Shown one piece after another: positions 29,759 to 37,304 of a DNA stretch of 64,000 nucleotides. Location of the stretch: the NCBI GenBank assembly GCA_020638955.1, contig JACKHO010000002.1, forward strand, positions 558,001 to 622,000, in the 5' to 3' direction. Within the stretch, counting starts at the first letter, position 1, and each line of letters starts with the position of its first letter. The stretch comes from Planctomycetaceae bacterium. Lineage in GTDB: Bacteria; Planctomycetota; Planctomycetia; Planctomycetales; Planctomycetaceae. The notes below the pieces were generated by a model that was not told where the DNA came from, made no database searches, and saw nothing but the letters and a program-made list of their open reading frames with translations. A program made the position numbers and the translations under genes.

Positions 29759-30577
29759 TTACGTGCCAATGACACCCTGCTCAGGGCTCGAAGCGGTGGC
29801 GTAAAGCTTCTTGGGAATGCGACCCGACAGGTATGCCAGCCGACCCGCACGACAGGCGAGACTCATTGCTTGAGCCATGCCAAAAGCGTCTTTGGCTGAC
29901 GCAATTCCCGTATTGAGCAGGACACCATCACAGCCGAGTTCCATGGCAATGGCGACGTCACTCGCTGTGCCGACACCGGCATCGACGATGACAGGATAGT
30001 CGGGATCTGAGTCTTTCAGATATTCGAGACAAATGCGGATGTTGTTGGGATTCAGAATCCCCTGACCGCTGCCAATGGGACTTCCCGCCGGCATGACGGA
30101 GGTGGCTCCCGCTTCCTTGAGTCGCTTCGCGGTAATGGGGTCATCAGTGCTGTAGCAGAGAACCTGGAAGCCGTCTTTCACCAGTTCTTCAGTCGCGCGG
30201 AGCGTGGCGACGGGATCGGGGAGCAGTGTTTTGGTATCGCCGAGAACTTCGAGTTTCACCCAGTCCGCACCGGGATTTTCGAGGCCCAGGAGAATCTCAC
30301 GTCCGAGTCGGGCGACGCGAACTGCGTCTTCGGCATTAAAGCAGCCTGCGGTGTTCGGCAGGATGGTGTACTTGCCGAGGTCAATGAAATCGAGAATGTT
30401 CCGGCCTTCGGCATCGACCAGCCGTTCGCGGCGAACGGCGACGGTAATGACTTCCGCAGCGCTCTCTGTCAGGCACTGCTGCATGAGTTCGTACGTCGCA
30501 TACTTCCCCGTTCCGACAATAAGTCGGGAGGAAAAGGTGTGTGTACCCAGAACGAGCGGCTTGTCCTGTGCTGACAT
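29759..30577 (-). CDS. thiG: Thiazole synthase
   Basis: This 272-residue TIM-barrel enzyme forms the thiazole phosphate of thiamine from 1-deoxy-D-xylulose 5-phosphate, dehydroglycine and sulfur carried by ThiS. Family signatures are FSSRLIVGTGKYATYELMQ (about 14-32), NTAGCFNAEDAVRVARLGRE, and WVKLEVLGDTKTLLPDP with the Schiff-base lysine. IVDAGVGTASDVAIAMELGCDGVLLNTGIA binds the phosphate. The ATG at 30577 is preferred over an in-frame TTG at 30628. No thiS, thiF, thiH/thiO or thiE gene is seen in the window, so the partners must be elsewhere. Confidence 0.95.
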   Translation of the reverse strand: MSAQDKPLVLGTHTFSSRLIVGTGKYATYELMQQCLTESAAEVITVAVRRERLVDAEGRNILDFIDLGKYTILPNTAGCFNAEDAVRVARLGREILLGLENPGADWVKLEVLGDTKTLLPDPVATLRATEELVKDGFQVLCYSTDDPITAKRLKEAGATSVMPAGSPIGSGQGILNPNNIRICLEYLKDSDPDYPVIVDAGVGTASDVAIAMELGCDGVLLNTGIASAKDAFGMAQAMSLACRAGRLAYLSGRIPKKLYATASSPEQGVIGT

Positions 30578-30648
30578 GGCGGTTGAACTCACTGTAACTG
30601 TTGCCGGGCAGGTTCCTTCTTGCCGCAACTTGACTTATGGACATGACA

Positions 30649-30688
30649 CAGCCGAGTGGAACGTGTCATTGCCGTTTCCACTCGGCTG
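30649..30688. terminator. Strong stem-loop between eno and thiG
   Basis: A perfect 13-base stem (CAGCCGAGTGGAA, 30649-30661, with 30676-30688; 14-base loop) sits 164 bases after the eno stop and 71 bases before the thiG start. No clear T-run follows, so it may be a terminator, an attenuator of thiG, or part of a repeat element. Confidence 0.5.
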
Positions 30689-30701
30689 AGTGATTCATCT
30701 C

Positions 30702-30842
30702 TGTAGGGTGTGTGCAGCAAGTCGCCGAATTGTGGTGGGTTACATTCGCAAATCAAACCTTCGCGACATGACACCTGGTTTTCGCGTTGGACGACTTGCG
30801 TAACGCACCAACTTGCTCAGGGCGAACTTCACCCACCCTACA
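30702..30842. repeat. 141-bp inverted-repeat (MITE-like) element
   Basis: The ends TGTAGGGTGTGTG (30702-30714) and CACCCACCCTACA (30830-30842) are inverted repeats matching at 12 of 13 positions. A nested inner pair, TGGTGGGTTAC (30733-30743) and GTAACGCACCA (30800-30810), matches at 10 of 11. The whole would fold into one long hairpin. It has no gene and lies ten bases after the eno stop. Short non-coding elements with TAGGGTGGGT ends are widespread in bacteria, and I infer a mobile or REP-like origin. Confidence 0.6.
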
Positions 30843-30852
30843 AAAATCGAGT

Positions 30853-32124
30853 CTAGGAAATAGTTCCACCGTAAACGGCTGAATCACCGAGCATTTCTTC
30901 GATGCGGAGCAGCTGGTTGTACTTGCAGATTCGATCAGTACGGCTGGCCGATCCGGTCTTGATCTGTCCGGTTCCCAGAGCCACGGCGAGGTCAGCAATG
31001 GTGGTGTCTTCGGTTTCGCCTGAGCGGTGGCTCATGACGGCGGTGTAACCATTCTTGTAAGCCAACTGAACCGCTTGAATGGTTTCGGTGAGCGAACCAA
31101 TCTGATTGACCTTCACGAGAATACTGTTACCGACACCCTGCTCAATTCCCTGTTGCAAACGCGTGGAGTTGGTGACGAAGAGGTCGTCACCAACAAGCTG
31201 GCACTTGCTGCCGATGGCATTGGTGAGAGCCTTCCAGGTGTCCCAGTCGTCTTCGTCACAACCATCTTCGATGGAGCAAATGGGGTACTTCTCAACCCAG
31301 TTGGCCAGCAGTTCGACGGTTCCGGCACCGTCGTAGGTCTTGCCTTCGAGGGTGTAGGTCTTCTTTTCACGGTCGTAATACTCGCTCGAAGCACAGTCCA
31401 GTGCGATTTTCACTTGATCACCAGGGGTGTAGCCAGCCTTTTCGATGGCGCTGAGAATGACCTCGATGGCTGCGTCGCCGTTTGGCAGGTCGGGAGCAAA
31501 ACCACCTTCATCACCGACCGCGGTGCTCAGGCCTTTGCCTTCAAGCACTTTCTTCAGGCTGTGGAAGACTTCGGTTCCACAACGCAGGGCGTCGCTGAAG
31601 TTGTCGAACCCGAGCGGCATGACCATGAATTCCTGCATGTCGATGCCGTTGTTCGCGTGGGCTCCACCATTGATGATGTTCATCATGGGAGCGGGGAGAC
31701 GATTCGCACCGACACCACCAATGTAACGGTACAGAGGCAGACCGGATGAGGCCGCTGCGGCTTTGGCCACAGCCATCGAGCAAGCCAGAATGGCGTTCGC
31801 ACCGAGGCGGGACTTGTTGGGTGTACCATCGGCTTCGATCATGGCGTTGTCAACGGTCGACTGATCGAGGCCGTCCATGCCGAACAGGATGTCGGCCAGT
31901 TCGCCATTCACGTTTTCGACAGCTTTCGTTACACCTTTGCCGAGGTAAACGCCTTTGTCACCATCGCGGAGTTCGCATGCTTCGTGGGCGCCGGTGCTGG
32001 CACCACTGGGAACGGCGGCACGGCCACCGGCTCCGTCTTCCAGTTCGACTTCCACTTCCACAGTGGGATTGCCGCGGCTGTCGAGAATTTGGCGACCATG
32101 AACGTGAAGAATGGGAGCTTGCAT
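30853..32124 (-). CDS. eno: Enolase
   Basis: The 423-residue glycolytic enzyme converts 2-phosphoglycerate to phosphoenolpyruvate. It begins MQAPILHVHGRQILDSRGNPTVEVEVEL, aligned with the standard enolase start. An upstream in-frame GTG at 32160 would add 12 residues not typical of the family and has no ribosome site. Key segments are SGASTGAHEACELRDGD, the metal ligands in ALDCASSEYYD, SIEDGCDEDDWDTW and LVGDDLFVTN. The catalytic Lys is in NSILVKVNQIGSLTET, and MSHRSGETEDTTIADLAVA is the enolase signature. Length is normal. It is probably transcribed alone, with a repeat element and a strong hairpin downstream. Confidence 0.97.
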   Translation of the reverse strand: MQAPILHVHGRQILDSRGNPTVEVEVELEDGAGGRAAVPSGASTGAHEACELRDGDKGVYLGKGVTKAVENVNGELADILFGMDGLDQSTVDNAMIEADGTPNKSRLGANAILACSMAVAKAAAASSGLPLYRYIGGVGANRLPAPMMNIINGGAHANNGIDMQEFMVMPLGFDNFSDALRCGTEVFHSLKKVLEGKGLSTAVGDEGGFAPDLPNGDAAIEVILSAIEKAGYTPGDQVKIALDCASSEYYDREKKTYTLEGKTYDGAGTVELLANWVEKYPICSIEDGCDEDDWDTWKALTNAIGSKCQLVGDDLFVTNSTRLQQGIEQGVGNSILVKVNQIGSLTETIQAVQLAYKNGYTAVMSHRSGETEDTTIADLAVALGTGQIKTGSASRTDRICKYNQLLRIEEMLGDSAVYGGTIS

Positions 32125-32557
32125 AACACCAGTTCCAGTTGAATTCTTGGGCGGCGACACAGAGGTGTTTCGCCTTGGATTTAGCCTGATTTTGCGCGGT
32201 TTGTATCACACGTGCCAGAGGCGAACCAGCGAATGCAAGAAATCCACATGCTCCGATGGAACAAGTCGTAGCGAATGAACTGCCACCCGCCCGGGCGTAA
32301 GGCGTTTCATGGAAGTTAGATGTGACGATTTGTTGCAATCCGTCATCAGCCAAAGTTCCACCGAAGCCAGGACGGCAGTACATTGCAAACTCTTTGCGGT
32401 TGGCATGTTACGAGTGGTTGACGCCGGTTTTCTCCGGTTCGCACGATAGCAGGCGGCCTTAGAATCGTGTTAAGCTTTTCCTGTCGCGGAACTCGCGTAG
32501 AATACGTGGCTTGGCAAATATCCCCCCGACTTGCAGAACGACGATCAAAGGATCCCG
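32125..32557. promoter_or_regulatory. Divergent region between eno and the metalloprotease gene
   Basis: These 433 bases hold both upstream regions of two divergent genes. A TAGAAT hexamer near 32499, with TTTTCC about 16 bases before it, could be a weak promoter for the metalloprotease gene. I see no protein gene, tRNA or known riboswitch. Confidence 0.4.
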
Positions 32558-35155
32558 ATGAAATCTGTCCAACGATTCTGGCTCCTCGCGTGCCTGAGCG
32601 CGATGTTGTGTACCGGCTTTGCAGCCGCCCAGGAGAAATCGAAGTTCGATCAGCTCACGGAAGGAAAGAAGAAACTCGACGGGATGTGGACGACGTATCA
32701 GAAGGATCAGCAACTGCTGGTCGCTCTGACACCGACCGACCTGAAACGCGAGTACATCTTCATTCCTTCGATTGCGAAAGGGATTAGTCGGGGAGACGTG
32801 CTGGGCGGCATGTCCTGGGGCGATGGCGAAGACGCGATTTGGGCATTCAAAGTCGTCGACGAGAAACTGTTCATTATGCGACGGAACGTCCGCTTCCGCG
32901 CCAAGCCCAACACACCGGAAGCGACGGCGGTCAGTCTGGCCTACAGCGACAGTGTTTTGTACGTGTTGCCCATTCTCACGAAGAGCCCGAGCAGCGCTGT
33001 GCTGGTCGACATGACTTCAGTGTTCATGAACGACGACCAGAAGGTTGGACAGGCCATTGGTCCTGGATTCCGTTTCATGAACGACCGCTCGACCTGGTCC
33101 AGCATTAAGAATTTCGATGAGAACCTGGAAGTCCAGGTCAATGCCGTCTACTCCGGTTCCATTGGCATCGACACCGTTCCCGATTCACGCGGTGTGCAAG
33201 TTGGCATTCACTACAGCATTAGCGTGCTGCCACCGGTTGGATCGAATGGATACAAGACGCGCGTCGCTGATGACCGTGTCGGGTTCTTCCTCACCGCCAT
33301 CAAGGACTTCTCGGATGACGACGCACCCGAACATTTCGTGCGTTACGTGAACCGCTGGAACTTGCAGAAACTCGACCCCAGTATTGACCTCTCGCCACCA
33401 AAAGAACCAATTCGCTTCTACATTGAAAACACCTGTCCGGTCGCGTTGCGGCCAACCGTCGAGGCGGGAATTCTGGAGTGGAACAAAGCATTCGAGAAAC
33501 TCGGCTTCGCCGGTGCGATCAAAGTGGATCAGGAACCGAATGATCCTGATTTTGATCCTGAAAACATTCGGTACAACACCTTCCGCTGGATTACCGCAGA
33601 AGCCGACTTCGCCATGGGGCCGTCCCGAGTCGATCCCCGCACCGGTCAAATTCTTGACGCCGATATCATTTTCGATGCAGGCTTTCTTGAAGGTTGGGAC
33701 AGCAAGTGGGAAAGCTTTGGGCCTGATGCACAAAAGTACTTCCTGCCCAACTGGTCGCCTGAAGATGAATTGCTCCGTGCCGGCCACATTGGTCCAGCAC
33801 ATGGTCGGGATCACAATTGCCAGTATTGCCGGGAAATGCAGCGACAATTCGGCTATGCCGGCGCTGTGCTGATGGGACAAGGCGTGTCAGCGAACGGCAA
33901 CCTGCCCAAAGAGCTGATCCATGAAGGGCTCAAGGAAGTGGTCATGCACGAAGTGGGGCACACGCTCGGCCTGCGTCACAACTTCAAGGCGAGTTCCTGG
34001 AAAGCTCTCAAGGACATTGGGGACAAAGAGTCCGGAGTGCGTGAAGGCACCGTTGCCAGCGTAATGGACTACTCGCCGCCCAATATCGCGGCTGATCCTA
34101 AGGAGCAGGGACTGTATTACAGCCAGACACTCGGTCCCTACGACATTTGGGCCATCGAGTATGGATACAAAGTCATTAGCGGCGACGAGGCTGCCGAACT
34201 CAAGAAGATAGCTGCCCGCGGTGCCGAGGAAGGCCTCGACTACGCCACCGATGAAGACACCCGCAGTTTCGACCCCGATCCACTTTCCAATCGATTTGAT
34301 TTGGGGAGTGAACCGCTCGAATTCGTCGAACGGCAAATGGCCCGCTCAATGGAACTCATCCCAAAGGTTGTTGACCGGACCGTGAACGACGGCGAAGGGT
34401 ATCAACGTGCTCGCCAGTCGTTCGGCCTGCTGCTGGGTGAGTACTGGCGGTCTGCTGGATTCGCCGCTCGTTATCCGGGAGGTGTGTATGTGCACCGCGA
34501 TCACAAAGGGGACAAAGACGCTCGCCCACCGTTCGAAGTGGTCGAAGCTGAGAAGCAGCGTAAGGCGATGAAAATTCTCGCTGACAGCATTTTTGCTCCG
34601 GAAATCGATGGAACGAAACTGAATTACCTCGCCGCTTCACGCTGGCGTCATTGGGGTGAAGAGAGCCTGTTGCGACTTGACTATCCCATCCACGATACCG
34701 TTGTGAGCATGCAGAGCATGGTGCTTTCGCAGGTGCTGGATTCGATGACTCTCAGCCGTATCGTCGACAACGAGCAAAAAGTGGCCGCTGACGCAGACGC
34801 CTACACGTTGCCAGAACACTTCACACTGCTCACCGACTCCGTTTTCAGCGAATGGATGAAAGTCGAAAAAGGGGAGTTCACAAACCGCACTCCGCTCATT
34901 AACAGCTACCGTCGCAACCTGCAGCGGGAGACATTGCGACGTCTCTGTCTGCTGGTGACGCACGGTATGTCGGCACCGCCCGACGCACGGACGCTGGCCC
35001 GAATGAAACTGGTCGAACTCAATGACAAAATCGACCAGCTCCTGAAGGCCAAGGGGGTCAAACTGGATGATTACAGCAAGGCTCATTTGATGGACTGTCA
35101 GACTGTCATCAAGCGAGCGCTCGATGCCGAGGTCACCGTCAGTTCAGCGAACTAA
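32558..35155 (+). CDS. Secreted zinc metalloprotease (DUF5117/DUF4953 type, metzincin motif)
   Basis: The 865-residue protein begins MKSVQRFWLLACLSAMLCTG, a Sec signal peptide cut near AAAQ, with AAAGGA upstream of the ATG. The N-terminal half has no catalytic motif and matches the DUF5117-type region (FIPSIAKGISRGDVLGG; FHMNDRSTWSSIKNF-like). Near residue 470 lies HEVGHTLGLRH, the full H-E-x-x-H-x-x-G-x-x-H zinc motif of metzincins. About 35 residues later SVMDYSPPN supplies the Met-turn. The rest is helical. This places it with the large secreted zinc-dependent metalloproteases common in Planctomycetota and Bacteroidota. Substrates are unknown. A terminator follows the gene. Confidence 0.88.
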   Translation: MKSVQRFWLLACLSAMLCTGFAAAQEKSKFDQLTEGKKKLDGMWTTYQKDQQLLVALTPTDLKREYIFIPSIAKGISRGDVLGGMSWGDGEDAIWAFKVVDEKLFIMRRNVRFRAKPNTPEATAVSLAYSDSVLYVLPILTKSPSSAVLVDMTSVFMNDDQKVGQAIGPGFRFMNDRSTWSSIKNFDENLEVQVNAVYSGSIGIDTVPDSRGVQVGIHYSISVLPPVGSNGYKTRVADDRVGFFLTAIKDFSDDDAPEHFVRYVNRWNLQKLDPSIDLSPPKEPIRFYIENTCPVALRPTVEAGILEWNKAFEKLGFAGAIKVDQEPNDPDFDPENIRYNTFRWITAEADFAMGPSRVDPRTGQILDADIIFDAGFLEGWDSKWESFGPDAQKYFLPNWSPEDELLRAGHIGPAHGRDHNCQYCREMQRQFGYAGAVLMGQGVSANGNLPKELIHEGLKEVVMHEVGHTLGLRHNFKASSWKALKDIGDKESGVREGTVASVMDYSPPNIAADPKEQGLYYSQTLGPYDIWAIEYGYKVISGDEAAELKKIAARGAEEGLDYATDEDTRSFDPDPLSNRFDLGSEPLEFVERQMARSMELIPKVVDRTVNDGEGYQRARQSFGLLLGEYWRSAGFAARYPGGVYVHRDHKGDKDARPPFEVVEAEKQRKAMKILADSIFAPEIDGTKLNYLAASRWRHWGEESLLRLDYPIHDTVVSMQSMVLSQVLDSMTLSRIVDNEQKVAADADAYTLPEHFTLLTDSVFSEWMKVEKGEFTNRTPLINSYRRNLQRETLRRLCLLVTHGMSAPPDARTLARMKLVELNDKIDQLLKAKGVKLDDYSKAHLMDCQTVIKRALDAEVTVSSAN

Positions 35156-35183
35156 CGTATCGACAAGTCCTAATATCTTCTCC

Positions 35184-35217
35184 GTGCAGATTGCTTCTTT
35201 CGGGGGGCAATCTGCAC
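35184..35217 (+). terminator. Terminator of the metalloprotease gene
   Basis: A perfect 11-base stem (GTGCAGATTGC, 35184-35194, with 35207-35217; 12-base loop) followed by TCTTCATTCT lies 28 bases after the stop codon. Confidence 0.75.
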
Positions 35218-35351
35218 TCTTCATTCTGGGACTTGCCGCGAAACGCTGTTGACTCACTATCCCGATCCCCTACGATGCCCGCTTAACCCGTCTTACCGTG
35301 GGACGGTGTATTTGCGTATCAGCAGCAGTAATTGACTGTAGGAATTGAGAG

Positions 35352-35960
35352 ATGGCCGAGCAAAAGGCAACCAACGTTACGTGGCACGATCACCGTGTTT
35401 CCTCCGAAGATCGCGAAGCACTCAAAGGACACAAGGGCTGCGTACTGTGGTTCACCGGCCTGAGTGGTGCTGGCAAGAGCACTGTGGCCAACACCGTTGA
35501 CCACAAACTGCATGCCATTGGTAAGCACACTTACCTACTCGATGGCGACAACATCCGTATGGGGTTGAACAAGAATCTCGGATTCTCCGCGGAAGACCGT
35601 ACAGAGAACATCCGTCGAATTGGTGAAGTGGCCAAGCTGTTCGCCGATGCCGGACTCATTACCTCGACGGCATTCATTTCCCCATACAAGGCAGACCGCG
35701 ATCTCGTGCGTGCCCTGCTGCCAGAAGGGGAATTCATCGAAATCATGGTCGAGGCTTCACTCGAAACGTGCGAAGCACGCGATCCCAAAGGCCTCTACAA
35801 GAAGGCCCGCGCCGGCGAAATCAAAGGCTTCACCGGAATCGACGCTCCTTACGAAGCGCCAGAAAACCCGGAACTCGTTCTGGATTCCAACAGCAAGGGA
35901 ATTGACGACCTGGCTGACGAAGTCATTGCCTACCTGCAGGCAAAAGGCTTCCTGTCATAG
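35352..35960 (+). CDS. cysC: Adenylyl-sulfate kinase
   Basis: The 202-residue enzyme phosphorylates adenosine 5'-phosphosulfate to PAPS. It shows the N-terminal VTWHDHRVSSEDREAL segment, Walker A GLSGAGKSTVANTV (about 36-49), LDGDNIRMGLNKNLGF (APS binding, about 62-77), the Asp/Arg-rich SAEDRTENIRRIGEVAKLF and FISPYKADRDLVR, and a C-terminal KGFTGIDAPYEAPENPEL. Length is typical of stand-alone CysC. No sulfate adenylyltransferase (cysN/cysD or sat) is in the window. PAPS could serve sulfate assimilation or sulfation; the presence of sulfatases shows only that sulfated polymers matter to this organism. A strong terminator follows. Confidence 0.96.
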   Translation: MAEQKATNVTWHDHRVSSEDREALKGHKGCVLWFTGLSGAGKSTVANTVDHKLHAIGKHTYLLDGDNIRMGLNKNLGFSAEDRTENIRRIGEVAKLFADAGLITSTAFISPYKADRDLVRALLPEGEFIEIMVEASLETCEARDPKGLYKKARAGEIKGFTGIDAPYEAPENPELVLDSNSKGIDDLADEVIAYLQAKGFLS

Positions 35961-35982
35961 TCCGAATGCCAATTGATTAAAC

Positions 35983-36022
35983 GAACGAGGCTCCCCGACA
36001 GCAATGTCGGGGAGCCTTGTTC
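35983..36022. terminator. Bidirectional terminator between cysC and fabZ-like gene
   Basis: An 18-base stem (35983-36000 with 36005-36022, one G-T pair, loop GCAA) containing GGCTCCCCGACA lies between convergent genes, 22 bases after the cysC stop and 26 bases before the end of the minus-strand gene. Confidence 0.85.
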
Positions 36023-36048
36023 TGTTTCTACTATGAGGTAATCCACAC

Positions 36049-36495
36049 TTACCCCGGTTTTGCTGCGGAACAGGCAAACTCCAGCCGGACGGTGACTTTT
36101 CCGTCGACGGAAACCTTTCCCTTCAGGAAGAACGCATTCGACACTCGTTCGGTGAGTTCGATTTCGAGTTCGAGCGTATCGCCCGGGCGAACCATTTTGC
36201 GGAACTGCACGTTGTTAAGCCGAGTCACGACGGGAACTTCATCGCTTCCGGTCGGTACAAGTTGAGCGATAAGGACCGCTCCGGCCTGGAATGCGGCCTC
36301 ACACTGAAGTACGCCCGGTAACACCGGGAAGTCCGGGTAGTGTCCTTGGAAGACCGGGAGATCGGCCGAAATGTGCTTGCGGGCCACAATGCGGGAGTCG
36401 GTCAACTCGATAACTTCATCCAGCCAGAGGAACGGATCGCGGTGGGGAATGCTGGCCTGGATTTCGGATTTGGAGAGTGTTTTAGGGCTGGACAT
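36049..36495 (-). CDS. FabZ-like 3-hydroxyacyl-ACP dehydratase
   Basis: The 148-residue hot-dog-fold protein matches FabZ, which dehydrates 3-hydroxyacyl-ACP in fatty acid elongation. It has the catalytic His in SIPHRDPFLWLDEV (residues 14-27), HYPDFPVLPGVLQCEAAFQAG with the catalytic Glu (about 54-74) and VTRLNNVQFRKMVRPGDTLELE (about 88-109). The canonical PHRxPFLLVDR becomes PHRDPFLWLDE and the active-site helix is otherwise normal. Genes for KAS II (fabF) and an unknown protein follow nearby, which supports a lipid role. The closest FabZ may be elsewhere, so this could be a specialised paralogue. Confidence 0.85.
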   Translation of the reverse strand: MSSPKTLSKSEIQASIPHRDPFLWLDEVIELTDSRIVARKHISADLPVFQGHYPDFPVLPGVLQCEAAFQAGAVLIAQLVPTGSDEVPVVTRLNNVQFRKMVRPGDTLELEIELTERVSNAFFLKGKVSVDGKVTVRLEFACSAAKPG

Positions 36496-36686
36496 GAATC
36501 GATTGCTTGCTGAATAGTGCGTGTGAACTGGCCAGATGGTAGAGGCAACTCGTCATTCGGCAAAGTGCCCCGTCCGGTGCAGGCGTGCTCAAGAATAGGA
36601 ATCTTTGACAGGAATTTGTGGTGTTTCGACTGGGAAAACCGTAAACTACGGATTCCAAGGTGGTTAGTTCGTGTGCGCAGTTGAAA

Positions 36687-37223
36687 ATGGCCGAACATTC
36701 ACCGGGTAATTCGGAGATGCCACAAATGGACCCATCAACCTCGGTAGCGGCTGAGGGATTTCCCGCCTTTGAAGCTTTGGTCGTTGAACCCACGAACCGA
36801 GAGCCTCTGGAGTTTCGTGGAAGGCTGTTGATCGAGTCAGATGGCCGGATGGCCAACGAGGATGATTCCGCATCGTCTCCTTACCACACTCTGAAAGTTT
36901 ATGTGGTTGAAGGTGGTGGGTTTCTGGTGGCCATTGAGTTCTGCAACGCCGAATGCGTTCTCATCGACGCAGAAATGGTTGCCTCACTCGACGAACTGGA
37001 CGACTTCTTCAGCATTTACGCTGCCGGATGTTTCCAGGAGTTCTATCCCGCCGTCACTCACCCTGGTATTGGTGAGCAGGAAACCATCAGAGCATTTGAA
37101 ACGCAGTCTGCGTCTGTACTGAGCCAGCTGCAGCTGCTGGACATCAATACAATTGCACCTTTGATCCAACTGCCTTACGCCATTTGGTCGAAGTCACCGG
37201 AGCAAAATGCTCCCGCGACTTGA
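36687..37223 (+). CDS. Conserved-looking hypothetical protein between fabZ-like and fabF genes
   Basis: I do not recognise this 178-residue acidic protein. After a short Ser/Pro/Glu-rich start it has a beta-rich centre (FEALVVEPTNREPLEFRGRL; TLKVYVVEGGGFLVAIEF) and helices rich in Asp/Glu (SLDELDDFFSIYAAGCFQEF). There is no signal peptide, membrane helix or metal motif. The start is uncertain: a GTG at 36660, ATGs at 36687 and 36717, and an ATG at 36726 with GGAG ten bases ahead are all possible. It is divergent from the fabZ-like gene and convergent with fabF. Position suggests but does not prove a link to lipid synthesis. Confidence 0.6.
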   Translation: MAEHSPGNSEMPQMDPSTSVAAEGFPAFEALVVEPTNREPLEFRGRLLIESDGRMANEDDSASSPYHTLKVYVVEGGGFLVAIEFCNAECVLIDAEMVASLDELDDFFSIYAAGCFQEFYPAVTHPGIGEQETIRAFETQSASVLSQLQLLDINTIAPLIQLPYAIWSKSPEQNAPAT

Positions 37224-37247
37224 GGATGACCGCCATTTCTCTCCCGT

Positions 37248-37267
37248 GTCAGCAGGAATCTGCTGAC
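37248..37267. terminator. Hairpin between convergent genes before fabF end
   Basis: A perfect 8-base stem (GTCAGCAG, 37248-37255, with 37260-37267; loop GAAT) lies 24 bases after the stop of the hypothetical gene and 37 bases beyond the fabF stop, so it may serve both. Confidence 0.55.
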
Positions 37268-37304
37268 GGTTCAGTAATTCTTGCGTGCCCAAGACAGCCA
37301 GCTT

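Noticed and set aside
33185..33880. Open reading frame of 231 codons on the minus strand
   Set aside because: It is antisense to the metalloprotease gene, whose zinc motif and signal peptide identify the true coding strand.
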